Origin: Candidatus Edwardsbacteria bacterium RifOxyA12_full_54_48
Lineage (GTDB): Bacteria > Edwardsbacteria > AC1 > EtOH8
Assembly: GCA_001777915.1 (NCBI GenBank)
Contig: MFFN01000006.1
Coordinates: 338,935-402,934 of the forward strand
Reading direction: 5' to 3'
Length of the DNA: 64,000 nt
Every line of letters starts with the position of its first letter. The stretch's first letter is position 1. The position numbers and the translations under genes are program-made. The notes under the pieces were generated by a model. The model was not told the origin of the DNA. It worked only from the letters and a program-made list of their open reading frames with translations, and did no database searches. Of the stretch, positions 56,606 to 64,000 are shown piece by piece.

Positions 56606-59600
56606 TTATTCCTCCTTCCTTAATTGGATATCCAGGCACAGTCCCTGCAGTTCCTTGACCAGCACGTCGAAGGATGCCGGGGTTCCGGGCTCCGGGAGGT
56701 TCTCTCCCTTGACGATGGCTTCGTATACCCGCTGCCTCCCCTGGACATCGTCGGATTTGACGGTCAATATCTCCTGGAGGGTGTAGGCCGCGCCGTAGGC
56801 CTCCAGAGCCCAGACCTCCATCTCCCCGAAGCGCTGGCCGCCGAAGTGGGCCTTGCCCCCCAACGGCTGCTGGGTGATCAGGGAGTACGGTCCTATCGAC
56901 CGGGCGTGGATCTTGTCGTCCACCAGATGGGACAGCTTGAGCATGTACATGACGCCCACCGTCACCGGCTCGTCGAAGGACTGGCCGCTCCGGCCGTCGA
57001 ACAGGGGAACCTTGCCGTTCTCGGGCAGTCCGGCCCGCTGCATCTCCTCTATCACCTCGGAGATGGAGGCTCCGTTGAACACCGAGGTGGCCACCTTGAA
57101 GCCCAAAATTTTGGCGGCCCATCCCAGATGGGTCTCCAGGATCTGGCCCAAGTTCATGCGGGAGGGAACCCCCAGCGGATTGAGTATCATATCCAGCGGC
57201 CGGCCGTCCGACAGATAGGGCATATCCTCCACCGGGACGATCTTGGCCAGCACCCCCTTGTTGCCGTGGCGCCCGGCCAGCTTATCGCCCACCATCAGCC
57301 GGCGCTTGCGGGCCACGAAAACCTTGACCAGTTTGATGACATCGGCCGGCAGCTCGTCGCCCCGCTCCACCTTCTCTTTCTCTATCTGGATGTCGGCCTG
57401 GACCGATTCGATGGCTTTCCGGGCGGACTCCACCAGCTTGACGGCCTTCTGATTGAGGGCCTTATCCTCGCAGATCTCGCCCAGTTCCTCCAGGTCCACG
57501 AACTTGATGTCGTGCAGCACCGACTCCGACAGCCGCTGTCCCTTGCGGGCGATCAGTTTTTCGCCGTGCTTGAGGGTGATGTTGCAGATCTGGTCCGACA
57601 ACAACTCCCGGATCCGGCGGTCGCGCTCCACTTTGATCCGGTCGATCTGCTTCTTGGCCTCCTTCTGGATCTCCTCTATCTTTCTCTTCTCCTCATGGGA
57701 GGAGCGGCGGTCCTGGCTCTTGCGGGAGAAGACCTTGACGTCGCACACCACGCCATCCATGCCGGGAGGGGCCTTAAGCGAGGTGTCCTTGATGTCTCCG
57801 GCCTTATCGCCGAATATGGCCCTTAACAGTTTTTCCTCGGGAGTGGGTTCGGTCTCGCCCTTGGGGGTGACCTTGCCCACCAGGATATCGCCGGCCTCCA
57901 CCCGGGCCCCTATCCGGATGATGCCGTTCTCATCCAGGTCCTTGAGGGTGTCCTCGCCCACGTTGGGTATCTCCCGGGTGATCTCCTCCGGACCCCGCTT
58001 GGTGTCCCGGACGAAACACTCGAAGCTCTCGATATGCACCGAGGTGAAGCGGTCCTCCTTGACCATCCTCTCGCTGATGATGATGGCGTCCTCGAAATTG
58101 AACCCGGCCCAGGGCATGAAGCCCACCAGGCAGTTGACCCCCAGGGCCAGCTCGCCCTGATCGGTGGATGAACCGTCGGCGATCACTTCGCCCTTCTTGA
58201 TGGTATCGCCTTCTTTGACAATGGGCCGCTGATTGATGCAGGTATCCTGGTTGGAGCGCCTGAATTTTGTAAGATGGTATATATCCAGCTGGCTGTCCTT
58301 TAAAAAATCCACCTCTGCCACATCCGGGCGGGAGGGCCGGATATAGATGGTATCGGCGGTCACCTTCTCCACCATTCCGTCCCGGCGGCACTGGACCATG
58401 GTTCCGGAGTCAACCGCGGCCTTGCCCTCCAATCCGGTGCCGATGATCGGGGATTCGGTCCGCAGCAGCGGCACCGCCTGGCACTGCATGTTGGAGCCCA
58501 TCAGGGCCCGGTTGGCGTCATCATGCTCCAGAAACGGGATCAGGGCGGCCGAAAGGCTCACCAGCTGCTGAGGGGAGACATCCATATAATCCACTTCCGG
58601 GGGCTTTACCCGGGGGAAAATCTCCCGGTGCCGGCAAAGAGCCAGATCCACCGCCAGCCGGTCCTTGTCATCGATGGCGGTGTTGGCCTGGGCTATGGTG
58701 TATTGGTCCTCGGTATTGGCCGATAAATATTCGATCTCCCCGGTCAGTTTCCCGCCCTTGACCTTGCGGTAGGGGGTCTCCAGAAAACCCAGGTCGTTGA
58801 CCTTGGCGTAGCAGGCCAGGCTGGCGATCAGTCCTATGTTGGGGCCTTCAGGAGTTTCGATGGGACACAGCCGGCCGTAATGGGTATAATGCACGTCGCG
58901 CACCTCGAAGCCGGCCCTCTCCCGGGTCAGGCCGCCCGGCCCCAGGGCCGAAAGCCTCCGCTTGTGCCGGAGTTCGGCCAGCGGGTTGGGCTGGTCCAGG
59001 AATTGTGACAGCTGGGAGGAGCCGAAGAAGGTATTGATGGTAGAGGAGATGATCCTGGAGTTGACCAGATCATGCGGCGTGATGGCATCGCTGCCGTCCC
59101 ACAATGACATCCTCTCCCGGGCCATCCGGGCCATCCGGGACAGGGCCACCGAGAACTGCGCGGTCACCAGCTCGCCCACCCGGAGCACCCGGCGGTTCCC
59201 CAGATGGTCGATATCGTCGATCATCCCCTGATTGGCCCGCAGGCCCAGCAGGTAGCGGATGACCTCCACGAAATCCTTGGGGCTCAGCACCGTGCTGCTG
59301 GAGAGATCCATCTCCAGACGGCGGTTCAGCTGGTAGCGCCCCACCCGCTTCAGATCGTAATGCTTGCGATCGAAGAACAGGCGGTCGATGACGCTTTTGG
59401 CCAGCTCCGGGCTGATGGCATCGCCGGGATGGAGGATGTTATATATCTTGGACAGGGCATCCTCCTTGACGCCCTTGTTGTTGTCGGCCAGCATGGTCCG
59501 GGGAATGATGGCTGAATCCTTGGTCGGATCTATGGCCACCACCTGGACGCTGTCGATCTTGGCCAGCCGCAAAGTGGCCAGTATCTCCGGGGTGACGATG

Positions 59601-60370
59601 TGGCCGGCCTCGGCCAGCACCTCGCCGCTCTTGGGCGCCACCACATCGCCGAAGAGATACCTCCCCAGTATCTGCTTGTCGGCGCTGATGGGCAGGCTCT
59701 CCCCCTTATGGAACAGGCCCAGGATATCCTTGTTCTGGGGGAAGCCCACCGCACGCAGCAGCAGGGTGGCGTGGAATTTGCGGTGTTTGTCTATGGAGAC
59801 CCACAGCAGGTCCTTGGGATCGATCATGAATTTGATCCAGGAGCCGCGGTAGGGAATGATCTCTGAGGTGTAGATGCGCTTGCCCGAGGGATGCGACTTC
59901 TCGGCAAAGAACGCTCCGGGGGAACGGTGCAGCTGGCTGACCACCACCCGCTCGGCTCCGTTGATGACAAAGGTGCCGATATCGGTCATCAGGGGAAGCT
60001 CGCCCAGAAAGACCTCCTTCTCCACCACTTCCTTGGGGGGGGCCTTGGGATCGGAGGTGTCTTTGACCACCAGGCGCAGCACCGCTTTCAGCGGGGCGGC
60101 GTAGGTCATATCGCGGTCATGGCACTCCGGAATGGCATAGCGCGGCTTGCCCAAGCTGTAGGAGACGAACTCCAGCGACAGCCGGTTCTGGGGATCCTCG
60201 ATGGGGAAGATCTCGTTGAATATGGCCTGCAGGCCCTCGTTTCTTCTCTTGGCGGGAGGGGCATCCTCCTGGAGGAAATCCTTGAACGAACTGACCTGCA
60301 TGTCCAGCATATTGGGCAGTTGAATGCCCGATTGGATCTTGGAATAGTCTTTTCTCTTTACCTGCTTCAA
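56606..60370 (-). CDS. rpoB: RNA polymerase subunit beta
   Basis: The 1254-residue beta subunit starts MKQVKRKDYSKIQSGIQLPN. The rifampicin cluster reads SSQLSQFLDQPNPLAELRHK and RRLSALGPGG (about 447-478) with the sensitive-type Asp, His and Ser. The C-terminal EMEVWALEAYGAAYTLQEIL is canonical. A run of eight G on the plus strand (60035-60042) lies near its start. The 228-base spacer before it is strongly structured. Confidence 0.98.
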   Translation of the reverse strand: MKQVKRKDYSKIQSGIQLPNMLDMQVSSFKDFLQEDAPPAKRRNEGLQAIFNEIFPIEDPQNRLSLEFVSYSLGKPRYAIPECHDRDMTYAAPLKAVLRLVVKDTSDPKAPPKEVVEKEVFLGELPLMTDIGTFVINGAERVVVSQLHRSPGAFFAEKSHPSGKRIYTSEIIPYRGSWIKFMIDPKDLLWVSIDKHRKFHATLLLRAVGFPQNKDILGLFHKGESLPISADKQILGRYLFGDVVAPKSGEVLAEAGHIVTPEILATLRLAKIDSVQVVAIDPTKDSAIIPRTMLADNNKGVKEDALSKIYNILHPGDAISPELAKSVIDRLFFDRKHYDLKRVGRYQLNRRLEMDLSSSTVLSPKDFVEVIRYLLGLRANQGMIDDIDHLGNRRVLRVGELVTAQFSVALSRMARMARERMSLWDGSDAITPHDLVNSRIISSTINTFFGSSQLSQFLDQPNPLAELRHKRRLSALGPGGLTRERAGFEVRDVHYTHYGRLCPIETPEGPNIGLIASLACYAKVNDLGFLETPYRKVKGGKLTGEIEYLSANTEDQYTIAQANTAIDDKDRLAVDLALCRHREIFPRVKPPEVDYMDVSPQQLVSLSAALIPFLEHDDANRALMGSNMQCQAVPLLRTESPIIGTGLEGKAAVDSGTMVQCRRDGMVEKVTADTIYIRPSRPDVAEVDFLKDSQLDIYHLTKFRRSNQDTCINQRPIVKEGDTIKKGEVIADGSSTDQGELALGVNCLVGFMPWAGFNFEDAIIISERMVKEDRFTSVHIESFECFVRDTKRGPEEITREIPNVGEDTLKDLDENGIIRIGARVEAGDILVGKVTPKGETEPTPEEKLLRAIFGDKAGDIKDTSLKAPPGMDGVVCDVKVFSRKSQDRRSSHEEKRKIEEIQKEAKKQIDRIKVERDRRIRELLSDQICNITLKHGEKLIARKGQRLSESVLHDIKFVDLEELGEICEDKALNQKAVKLVESARKAIESVQADIQIEKEKVERGDELPADVIKLVKVFVARKRRLMVGDKLAGRHGNKGVLAKIVPVEDMPYLSDGRPLDMILNPLGVPSRMNLGQILETHLGWAAKILGFKVATSVFNGASISEVIEEMQRAGLPENGKVPLFDGRSGQSFDEPVTVGVMYMLKLSHLVDDKIHARSIGPYSLITQQPLGGKAHFGGQRFGEMEVWALEAYGAAYTLQEILTVKSDDVQGRQRVYEAIVKGENLPEPGTPASFDVLVKELQGLCLDIQLRKEE

Positions 60371-60463
60371 GGTGGTGCTCCTTATTAGGCTTAACGGACC
60401 GACCGGCGGGAAACTCCCCCGGTGCTGAAAAATAATCGACCCGGCTAAAGGCCGCTAAAAACA

Positions 60464-60523
60464 GCGTTTGATGGAACCGCTTAATCTCCCGGCACCACAT
60501 CCGGGAACGGCCCCATCAAACGC
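60464..60523. promoter_or_regulatory. structured rplL-rpoB spacer
   Basis: Perfect 11-bp arms gcgtttgatgg/ccatcaaacgc enclose 38 bases that contain their own hairpin (tcccgg/ccggga). A separate GC-rich hairpin lies at about 60534-60567 (ggaggcaaccactgcctcc). By analogy with E. coli this may be a processing or attenuation site between rplL and rpoB; that role is inferred. Confidence 0.55.
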
Positions 60524-60598
60524 ACTGGGGACAGGAGGCCGGAGGCAACCACTGCCTCCGGTCCCCCGTTTATGTGTCGATTAAAAAATAATCTGGGA

Positions 60599-60976
60599 TT
60601 ACTTCAACTCTACGGTAGCCCCGGCGGCCTCTAAGATGTCCTTGATCTTCTTGGCCTCGTCCTTGGCGACGCTTTCCTTTACCGGCTTGGGGGCGCTCTC
60701 CACCAGGTCCTTGGCTTCCTTCAGGCCCAGGCTGGTGATGCCCCGGACTTCCTTGATCACCTGGATCTTCTTGTCCCCGCTGGAGACCAGGATCACGTCA
60801 AAGCTGGTCTTTTCCTCGGCCGGAGCGGCTGCGGCGCCCGGCATGGCGGCCATGGCGGCCATCGGGGCGGCGGCCTTGACGTCGAATTTTTCTTCCAAAG
60901 CTTTGACCAGTTCCGAAAGTTCCAGTACGGTCATGGATTCGATAGCTTCCATTATGGTTTGTTTCTTGTCCGACAT
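60599..60976 (-). CDS. rplL: ribosomal protein L7/L12
   Basis: The 125-residue stalk protein has an N-terminal dimerisation helix ([21 protein letters not shown]), an Ala/Met hinge with the variant [14 protein letters not shown], and the C-terminal factor-binding domain ([35 protein letters not shown]). It follows rplJ by 62 bases. Confidence 0.97.
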   Translation of the reverse strand: MSDKKQTIMEAIESMTVLELSELVKALEEKFDVKAAAPMAAMAAMPGAAAAPAEEKTSFDVILVSSGDKKIQVIKEVRGITSLGLKEAKDLVESAPKPVKESVAKDEAKKIKDILEAAGATVELK

Positions 60977-61038
60977 TTTACAATGCTCCTTTTTATTCCT
61001 GATTGTTTTTTATTTTCTTTTGGCTTTTTTAAAAACGG

Positions 61039-61560
61039 TTACTTGGCTTCCTTCTGCTTGGCTATGGCATCCACCGTGCCCACGAACTTCTGGATGATCC
61101 CGCCCAGGGCCCCCACCAGGCCGGTGATCGGGGACTGCATGGCGGATAATATCTGGGATATCAGCACTTCGCGGCTGGGCAGCAGGGCCAGCTGCTTGAC
61201 CTGTTTGACATCAACCACCTTGCCCTCAACAACGCCCATCTTGACCGAGGGTTTGTCGTCGTCCTTGGCGAACTCCACCAGGATCTTGGCCGGAATGATG
61301 GGGTCCTTGACGCCGAAGGCCAGTCCGGTGGGGCCGGTCAGGTAATCCAGCAGCATCTCCATCCCGGCGTTCTTGGCCGCCAGCTGGGCCAGGGTGTTCT
61401 TGACCACCTGGTATTCCACCGAGGCATCCCTCAGTTTTTTCCGCAGTTCGGTGGCCCGGACCACATCCAACCCCGTGAAATCCGTCAGGTAGATGGCCTT
61501 GGCTGTTTTCATCTTCTCGGTCAGTTCCTGGACTATCTTTTCTTTTTCTTGTTTTATCAT
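61039..61560 (-). CDS. rplJ: ribosomal protein L10
   Basis: The 173-residue stalk base has the N-terminal rRNA-binding domain (AIYLTDFTGLDVVRATELRKKL, KNTLAQLAA) and a C-terminal helix for L12 dimers. It starts only 10 bases after rplA, so the usual long L10 autoregulatory leader is absent here. Confidence 0.97.
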   Translation of the reverse strand: MIKQEKEKIVQELTEKMKTAKAIYLTDFTGLDVVRATELRKKLRDASVEYQVVKNTLAQLAAKNAGMEMLLDYLTGPTGLAFGVKDPIIPAKILVEFAKDDDKPSVKMGVVEGKVVDVKQVKQLALLPSREVLISQILSAMQSPITGLVGALGGIIQKFVGTVDAIAKQKEAK

Positions 61561-61570
61561 CGTTTAGTCC

Positions 61571-62272
61571 TCACTTTCCTGTATTGGCCAGCTCGGTCAG
61601 AGCGATTTTGACCCCGGGGCTCATGGTGGCCGATATCGACAGGCTCTTGATGTAGGTCCCCTTGGCCGATGACGGCCTGGCCCGGATCACTTCATTGACC
61701 ACCGCCCTGGCGTTGCCCACCAGCTTGTCGGTCTCGAAGGATTTCTTGCCCACCGGAAGGTGCAGATTGCCCTGCTTGTCCAGCCGGTATTCGATCTTGC
61801 CGCCCTTGGACTCCTTGACCGCCTTGGCCACGTCGAAGGTGACGGTTCCGGTCTTGGGGTTGGGCATCAGCCCCCGGACGCCCAGGATCTTGCCCAGCTT
61901 GCCCACCTGGCTCATCATATCGGGAGTGGCGATAGCCACATCGAAGTCGGTCCAGCCCTCGGTGATTTTTTTGATCAATTCTTCGGAGCCGAAATAATCC
62001 GCCCCGGCATCCCGGGCCTCGATCTCCTTTTCGCCCTTGGCGAAGACCAGCACCCGGACCTTTTTGCCGGTGCCGTGGGGCAGCAGGACCGTGCCCCTTA
62101 GGTTCTGATCGGATTTCTTGGGATCAAGCCCGGTCTTCATCGACAGTTCCATGGTCTCGTCGAACTTGGCATAGGCCGCCTGCTTGACCATCTCCATTGC
62201 CTCGGCCAGGGTGTATTCCTTGACCGCTTCAATTTTTTTGAGCGAGTTGTTGTACTTTTTCCCTCTTTTCAT
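61571..62272 (-). CDS. rplA: ribosomal protein L1
   Basis: The 233-residue protein has the standard start [20 protein letters not shown] and signature motifs [34 protein letters not shown] and the C-terminal [20 protein letters not shown] precedes the ATG. The 106-base spacer before it carries a hairpin that might be an L1 regulatory site. Confidence 0.98.
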   Translation of the reverse strand: MKRGKKYNNSLKKIEAVKEYTLAEAMEMVKQAAYAKFDETMELSMKTGLDPKKSDQNLRGTVLLPHGTGKKVRVLVFAKGEKEIEARDAGADYFGSEELIKKITEGWTDFDVAIATPDMMSQVGKLGKILGVRGLMPNPKTGTVTFDVAKAVKESKGGKIEYRLDKQGNLHLPVGKKSFETDKLVGNARAVVNEVIRARPSSAKGTYIKSLSISATMSPGVKIALTELANTGK

Positions 62273-62319
62273 CTTCCTCCTTTCTGGTTACTAACGAAGA
62301 CAGCGCGGGTGACCCCTGA

Positions 62320-62349
62320 AATCCCACCCTGGCTCCTCCCAGCGGGATT
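62320..62349 (-). promoter_or_regulatory. hairpin in the rplK-rplA spacer
   Basis: aatccc/gggatt and the inner ctgg/ccag form a two-part stem with a GAGGAG loop on the minus strand. It is a candidate L1-binding or attenuation structure; no consensus match was verified. Confidence 0.4.
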
Positions 62350-62378
62350 GGTGTTTTAACTTATATCTAGTCGGTTGA

Positions 62379-62804
62379 TTAATTGCCTATCTCTATGCCC
62401 ATGCTGCGGGCGGTGCCCTTGACCATCATCATGGCGGCCTCCACATTGGCGGCGTTCAGGTCGGCCATTTTCTTGGTGGCGATCTCCTTGACCTGGGCCT
62501 CGGTCACCGTGCCCACCTTATTGCGGTTGGGAACACCGGAGCCCTTGGCCAGCCCGGCAGCTTTTTTAAGCAATACCGCGGCCGGCGGGGTCTTGGTGAT
62601 AAAGGAAAATGACCGGTCCTTGTATACCGTGATCACGCAGGGGATGATCAACCCTTCCTGGCCGGAGGTCTTGGCGTTGAACTGCTTGCAAAATTCCGGG
62701 ATATTGACGCCATGCTGTCCCAAAGCCGGGCCCACCGGGGGCGCCGGATTGGCCTGTCCGGCCGGAACCTGTAGTTTTACCATTGCGGTTACAATCTTTG
62801 CCAT
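62379..62804 (-). CDS. rplK: ribosomal protein L11
   Basis: The 141-residue protein has a normal N-terminal domain ([20 protein letters not shown]) and C-terminal rRNA-binding domain ([29 protein letters not shown]). These form the GTPase-associated centre with 23S rRNA and the thiostrepton site. The gene follows nusG in the usual nusG-rplK-rplA order. Confidence 0.98.
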   Translation of the reverse strand: MAKIVTAMVKLQVPAGQANPAPPVGPALGQHGVNIPEFCKQFNAKTSGQEGLIIPCVITVYKDRSFSFITKTPPAAVLLKKAAGLAKGSGVPNRNKVGTVTEAQVKEIATKKMADLNAANVEAAMMMVKGTARSMGIEIGN

Positions 62805-62835
62805 ATCTTCTCTCTTGGTTTATTGTATTTTTCTG

Positions 62836-63366
62836 TCACAGACTGTTTATCTGCATGGAATCGAGCTCCACCGGGGTGGTCCGCCCGAAGATGGTCACCA
62901 TCACCCTGACCTTTCCGTGTTCGCTGTCTATCTCTTCGATGAGGCCGGTAAAACTGGCGAACGGCCCGTCGATGATCTTGATGGTCTCGCCCTTCTGGTA
63001 GGGTATCACCACCGGCCCCTGACGCTTCTCCCCATCCATCCGGGATATCAGGCGCTGGGCCTCGGAATCCCTCATGGGTTGTGGTTTGCGCCTGGTGCCC
63101 AGGAAGCTGGTTACTCCGGGGGTGGTGGAGACAACGTTCCAGACCTCGTCGGTCATGTCCATCTCCACCATCAGATAGCTGGGAAAGAGCTGTTTGGCTG
63201 TGGTCTTCCGACGCCCCTTCTTGATCTCGGTGACATCCTCGGTGGGTATCAGCACCCGTCCGATCTTGTCCTGAAAACCATAGCGCAGGGCCGCCGACTC
63301 CAGAGCCGCTTTTACCCGGTTCTCGTGTCCGGCGTAGGTATGTATGACGTACCAGTGCATTGCCAT
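62836..63366 (-). CDS. nusG: transcription termination/antitermination factor NusG
   Basis: The 176-residue protein starts AMHWYVIHTYAGHENRVK, with the NGN domain to about 115 and the KOW domain (KGETIKIIDGPFASFTGLIEEI) at the C-terminus. Its first codon follows the secE stop directly (TAAATG), so the two are coupled. Confidence 0.98.
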   Translation of the reverse strand: MAMHWYVIHTYAGHENRVKAALESAALRYGFQDKIGRVLIPTEDVTEIKKGRRKTTAKQLFPSYLMVEMDMTDEVWNVVSTTPGVTSFLGTRRKPQPMRDSEAQRLISRMDGEKRQGPVVIPYQKGETIKIIDGPFASFTGLIEEIDSEHGKVRVMVTIFGRTTPVELDSMQINSL

Positions 63367-63558
63367 TTAAAATCGGCCCAGAAAGAATGTTAATCCTACC
63401 GACAGCAGCCGGTCGATGACCCCGATAAAAGCGGTCACCACCAGAGACACCACGCCCACCACGATGGTGGACTGGACCAGTTCGTCGCGGCTGGGCCAGC
63501 TGACCTTGGTAAACTCGACCCTGACGTCCTTTACGAACTGTACTATTTTATTGAACAT
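63367..63558 (-). CDS. secE: preprotein translocase subunit SecE
   Basis: The 63-residue single-span form has VQFVKDVRVEFTKVSWPSRDELVQST (amphipathic helix and the conserved WPSR) followed by a membrane helix VVGVVSLVVTAFIGVIDRLL. It lies between tRNA-Trp and nusG as is typical. Confidence 0.97.
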   Translation of the reverse strand: MFNKIVQFVKDVRVEFTKVSWPSRDELVQSTIVVGVVSLVVTAFIGVIDRLLSVGLTFFLGRF

Positions 63559-63610
63559 AATCTGGTCTTCCCTTCGTTTGTTCCGATCCCTTTTTTACTA
63601 AAAACCGGAA

Positions 63611-63686
63611 TGGCAGGCCAGGAGGGACTTGAACCCCCAGCATCCGGTTTTGGAGACCGGCGCTCTACCATTGGAGCTACTGGCCT
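63611..63686 (-). tRNA. tRNA-Trp (anticodon CCA)
   Basis: On the minus strand AGGCCAG pairs with CTGGCCT. AGCTCCAATGGTAGAGC forms the D arm, CTCCAAA is the anticodon loop (CCA), and GGGGGTTCAAGTCCCTC is the T arm. CCA is encoded. The rpmG-tRNA-Trp-secE order is the conserved one. Confidence 0.95.
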
Positions 63687-63697
63687 TCGCCTTTGGA

Positions 63698-63847
63698 TTA
63701 TCTGGTTTCCTTATGAGCGGTATGCTTTTTGCAGAACCGGCAGTATTTCTTATACTCCACCCGGTCGGGGTGTTTGCGCTTGTTCTTGGTGTTGTTATAA
63801 TTCCGGCGTTTGCAGTCCACGCAAGCCAAGGTGATTATCTCTCGCAT
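63698..63847 (-). CDS. rpmG: ribosomal protein L33
   Basis: The 49-codon gene begins [19 protein letters not shown] and ends [14 protein letters not shown]. The two CxxC pairs mark it as the zinc-ribbon (C+) form of L33. It lies 11 bases before tRNA-Trp and after tuf, the normal order. Confidence 0.95.
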   Translation of the reverse strand: MREIITLACVDCKRRNYNNTKNKRKHPDRVEYKKYCRFCKKHTAHKETR

Positions 63848-63908
63848 TTCATTATCCGATTCTTTAATTTCCGATTAACTACTTGCCTGTTTGCGGTTTT
63901 TCAAACAG

Positions 63909-64000
63909 TTATTCCATTATCTCGGTGACGGTTCCGGCGCCCACGGTGCGGCCGCCCTCGCGGATGGCGAACTTCAGGCCCTTCTCCATGGCGATGGGGG
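63909..64000 (-). CDS. tuf: elongation factor Tu, C-terminal end
   Basis: Only the last 29 codons are in the window: [20 protein letters not shown] and EIME before TAA. This is the invariant C-terminus of EF-Tu domain III. The rest lies beyond the right edge. Confidence 0.95.
   Translation of the reverse strand, partial: PIAMEKGLKFAIREGGRTVGAGTVTEIME

Overview
The window is a bacterial chromosome segment of moderately high GC in its core genes, with AT-rich accessory patches. Nearly every gene is on the minus strand; only one two-gene unit (48321-49418) is on the plus strand. Several traits point to a didermic, probably anaerobic lineage near the FCB group or a related candidate phylum: a Bacteroidetes-type V/A-ATPase operon containing a DUF2764 gene, many lipoproteins, a secreted protein with a type IX/FlgD-like C-terminal tail, DapL-type lysine synthesis, a ferredoxin-fused ETF and sodium-pump decarboxylase subunits. 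I cannot name the taxon from the sequence alone.

Layout, read along the plus coordinate. 1-2400: a partial exported protein and two GT9 (heptosyltransferase-like) genes. 2700-12000: an Rhs island transcribed leftward. It holds a secreted protein with a sorting-like tail, a full-length Rhs protein and a small candidate immunity gene, then two displaced Rhs C-terminal tips and one core remnant; each tip is followed by a candidate partner gene. 12200-16400: recR, ybaB, dnaX, SRP RNA and a YIP1 membrane protein. 16600-19400: asd, a small Cys protein and lysC. 19400-25000: two accessory inserts, each bounded by a duplicated end of the neighbouring core gene (lysC 5' end, atpK 3' end). The second insert carries a RibD-like deaminase fused to a COG2865-type ATPase. 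25078-32565: V-ATPase operon E-DUF2764-A-B-D-I-K. 32600-42700: a four-helix-bundle protein, dapL, dapB, dapF, guaB, argF, several envelope lipoproteins and tRNA-Arg. 42800-47700: a Cys/Met PLP enzyme, oadB, oadG, etfA (with ferredoxin domain) and etfB. 47800-49470: an XRE regulator divergent from a lipoprotein/Cys-rich pair. 49478-52331: a MATE transporter and an RlmI-like methyltransferase. 52477-64000: the ribosomal/RNA polymerase cluster rpoC-rpoB-rplL-rplJ-rplA-rplK-nusG-secE-tRNA-Trp-rpmG-tuf.

Functional links: asd, lysC, dapL, dapB and dapF supply most of the diaminopimelate route through the aminotransferase branch. The ATPase K subunit carries residues expected for sodium binding, and OadB/OadG belong to sodium-pumping decarboxylases, so a sodium-based energy economy is plausible. 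Intergenic regions are rich in short palindromic repeats of several families. Some have been taken into function: one supplies a Shine-Dalgarno sequence and another the dapF stop codon.

The best candidates for undescribed biology are the deaminase-ATPase fusion, the Rhs tip array with distinct partner genes, and the two inserts bounded by duplicated gene ends.
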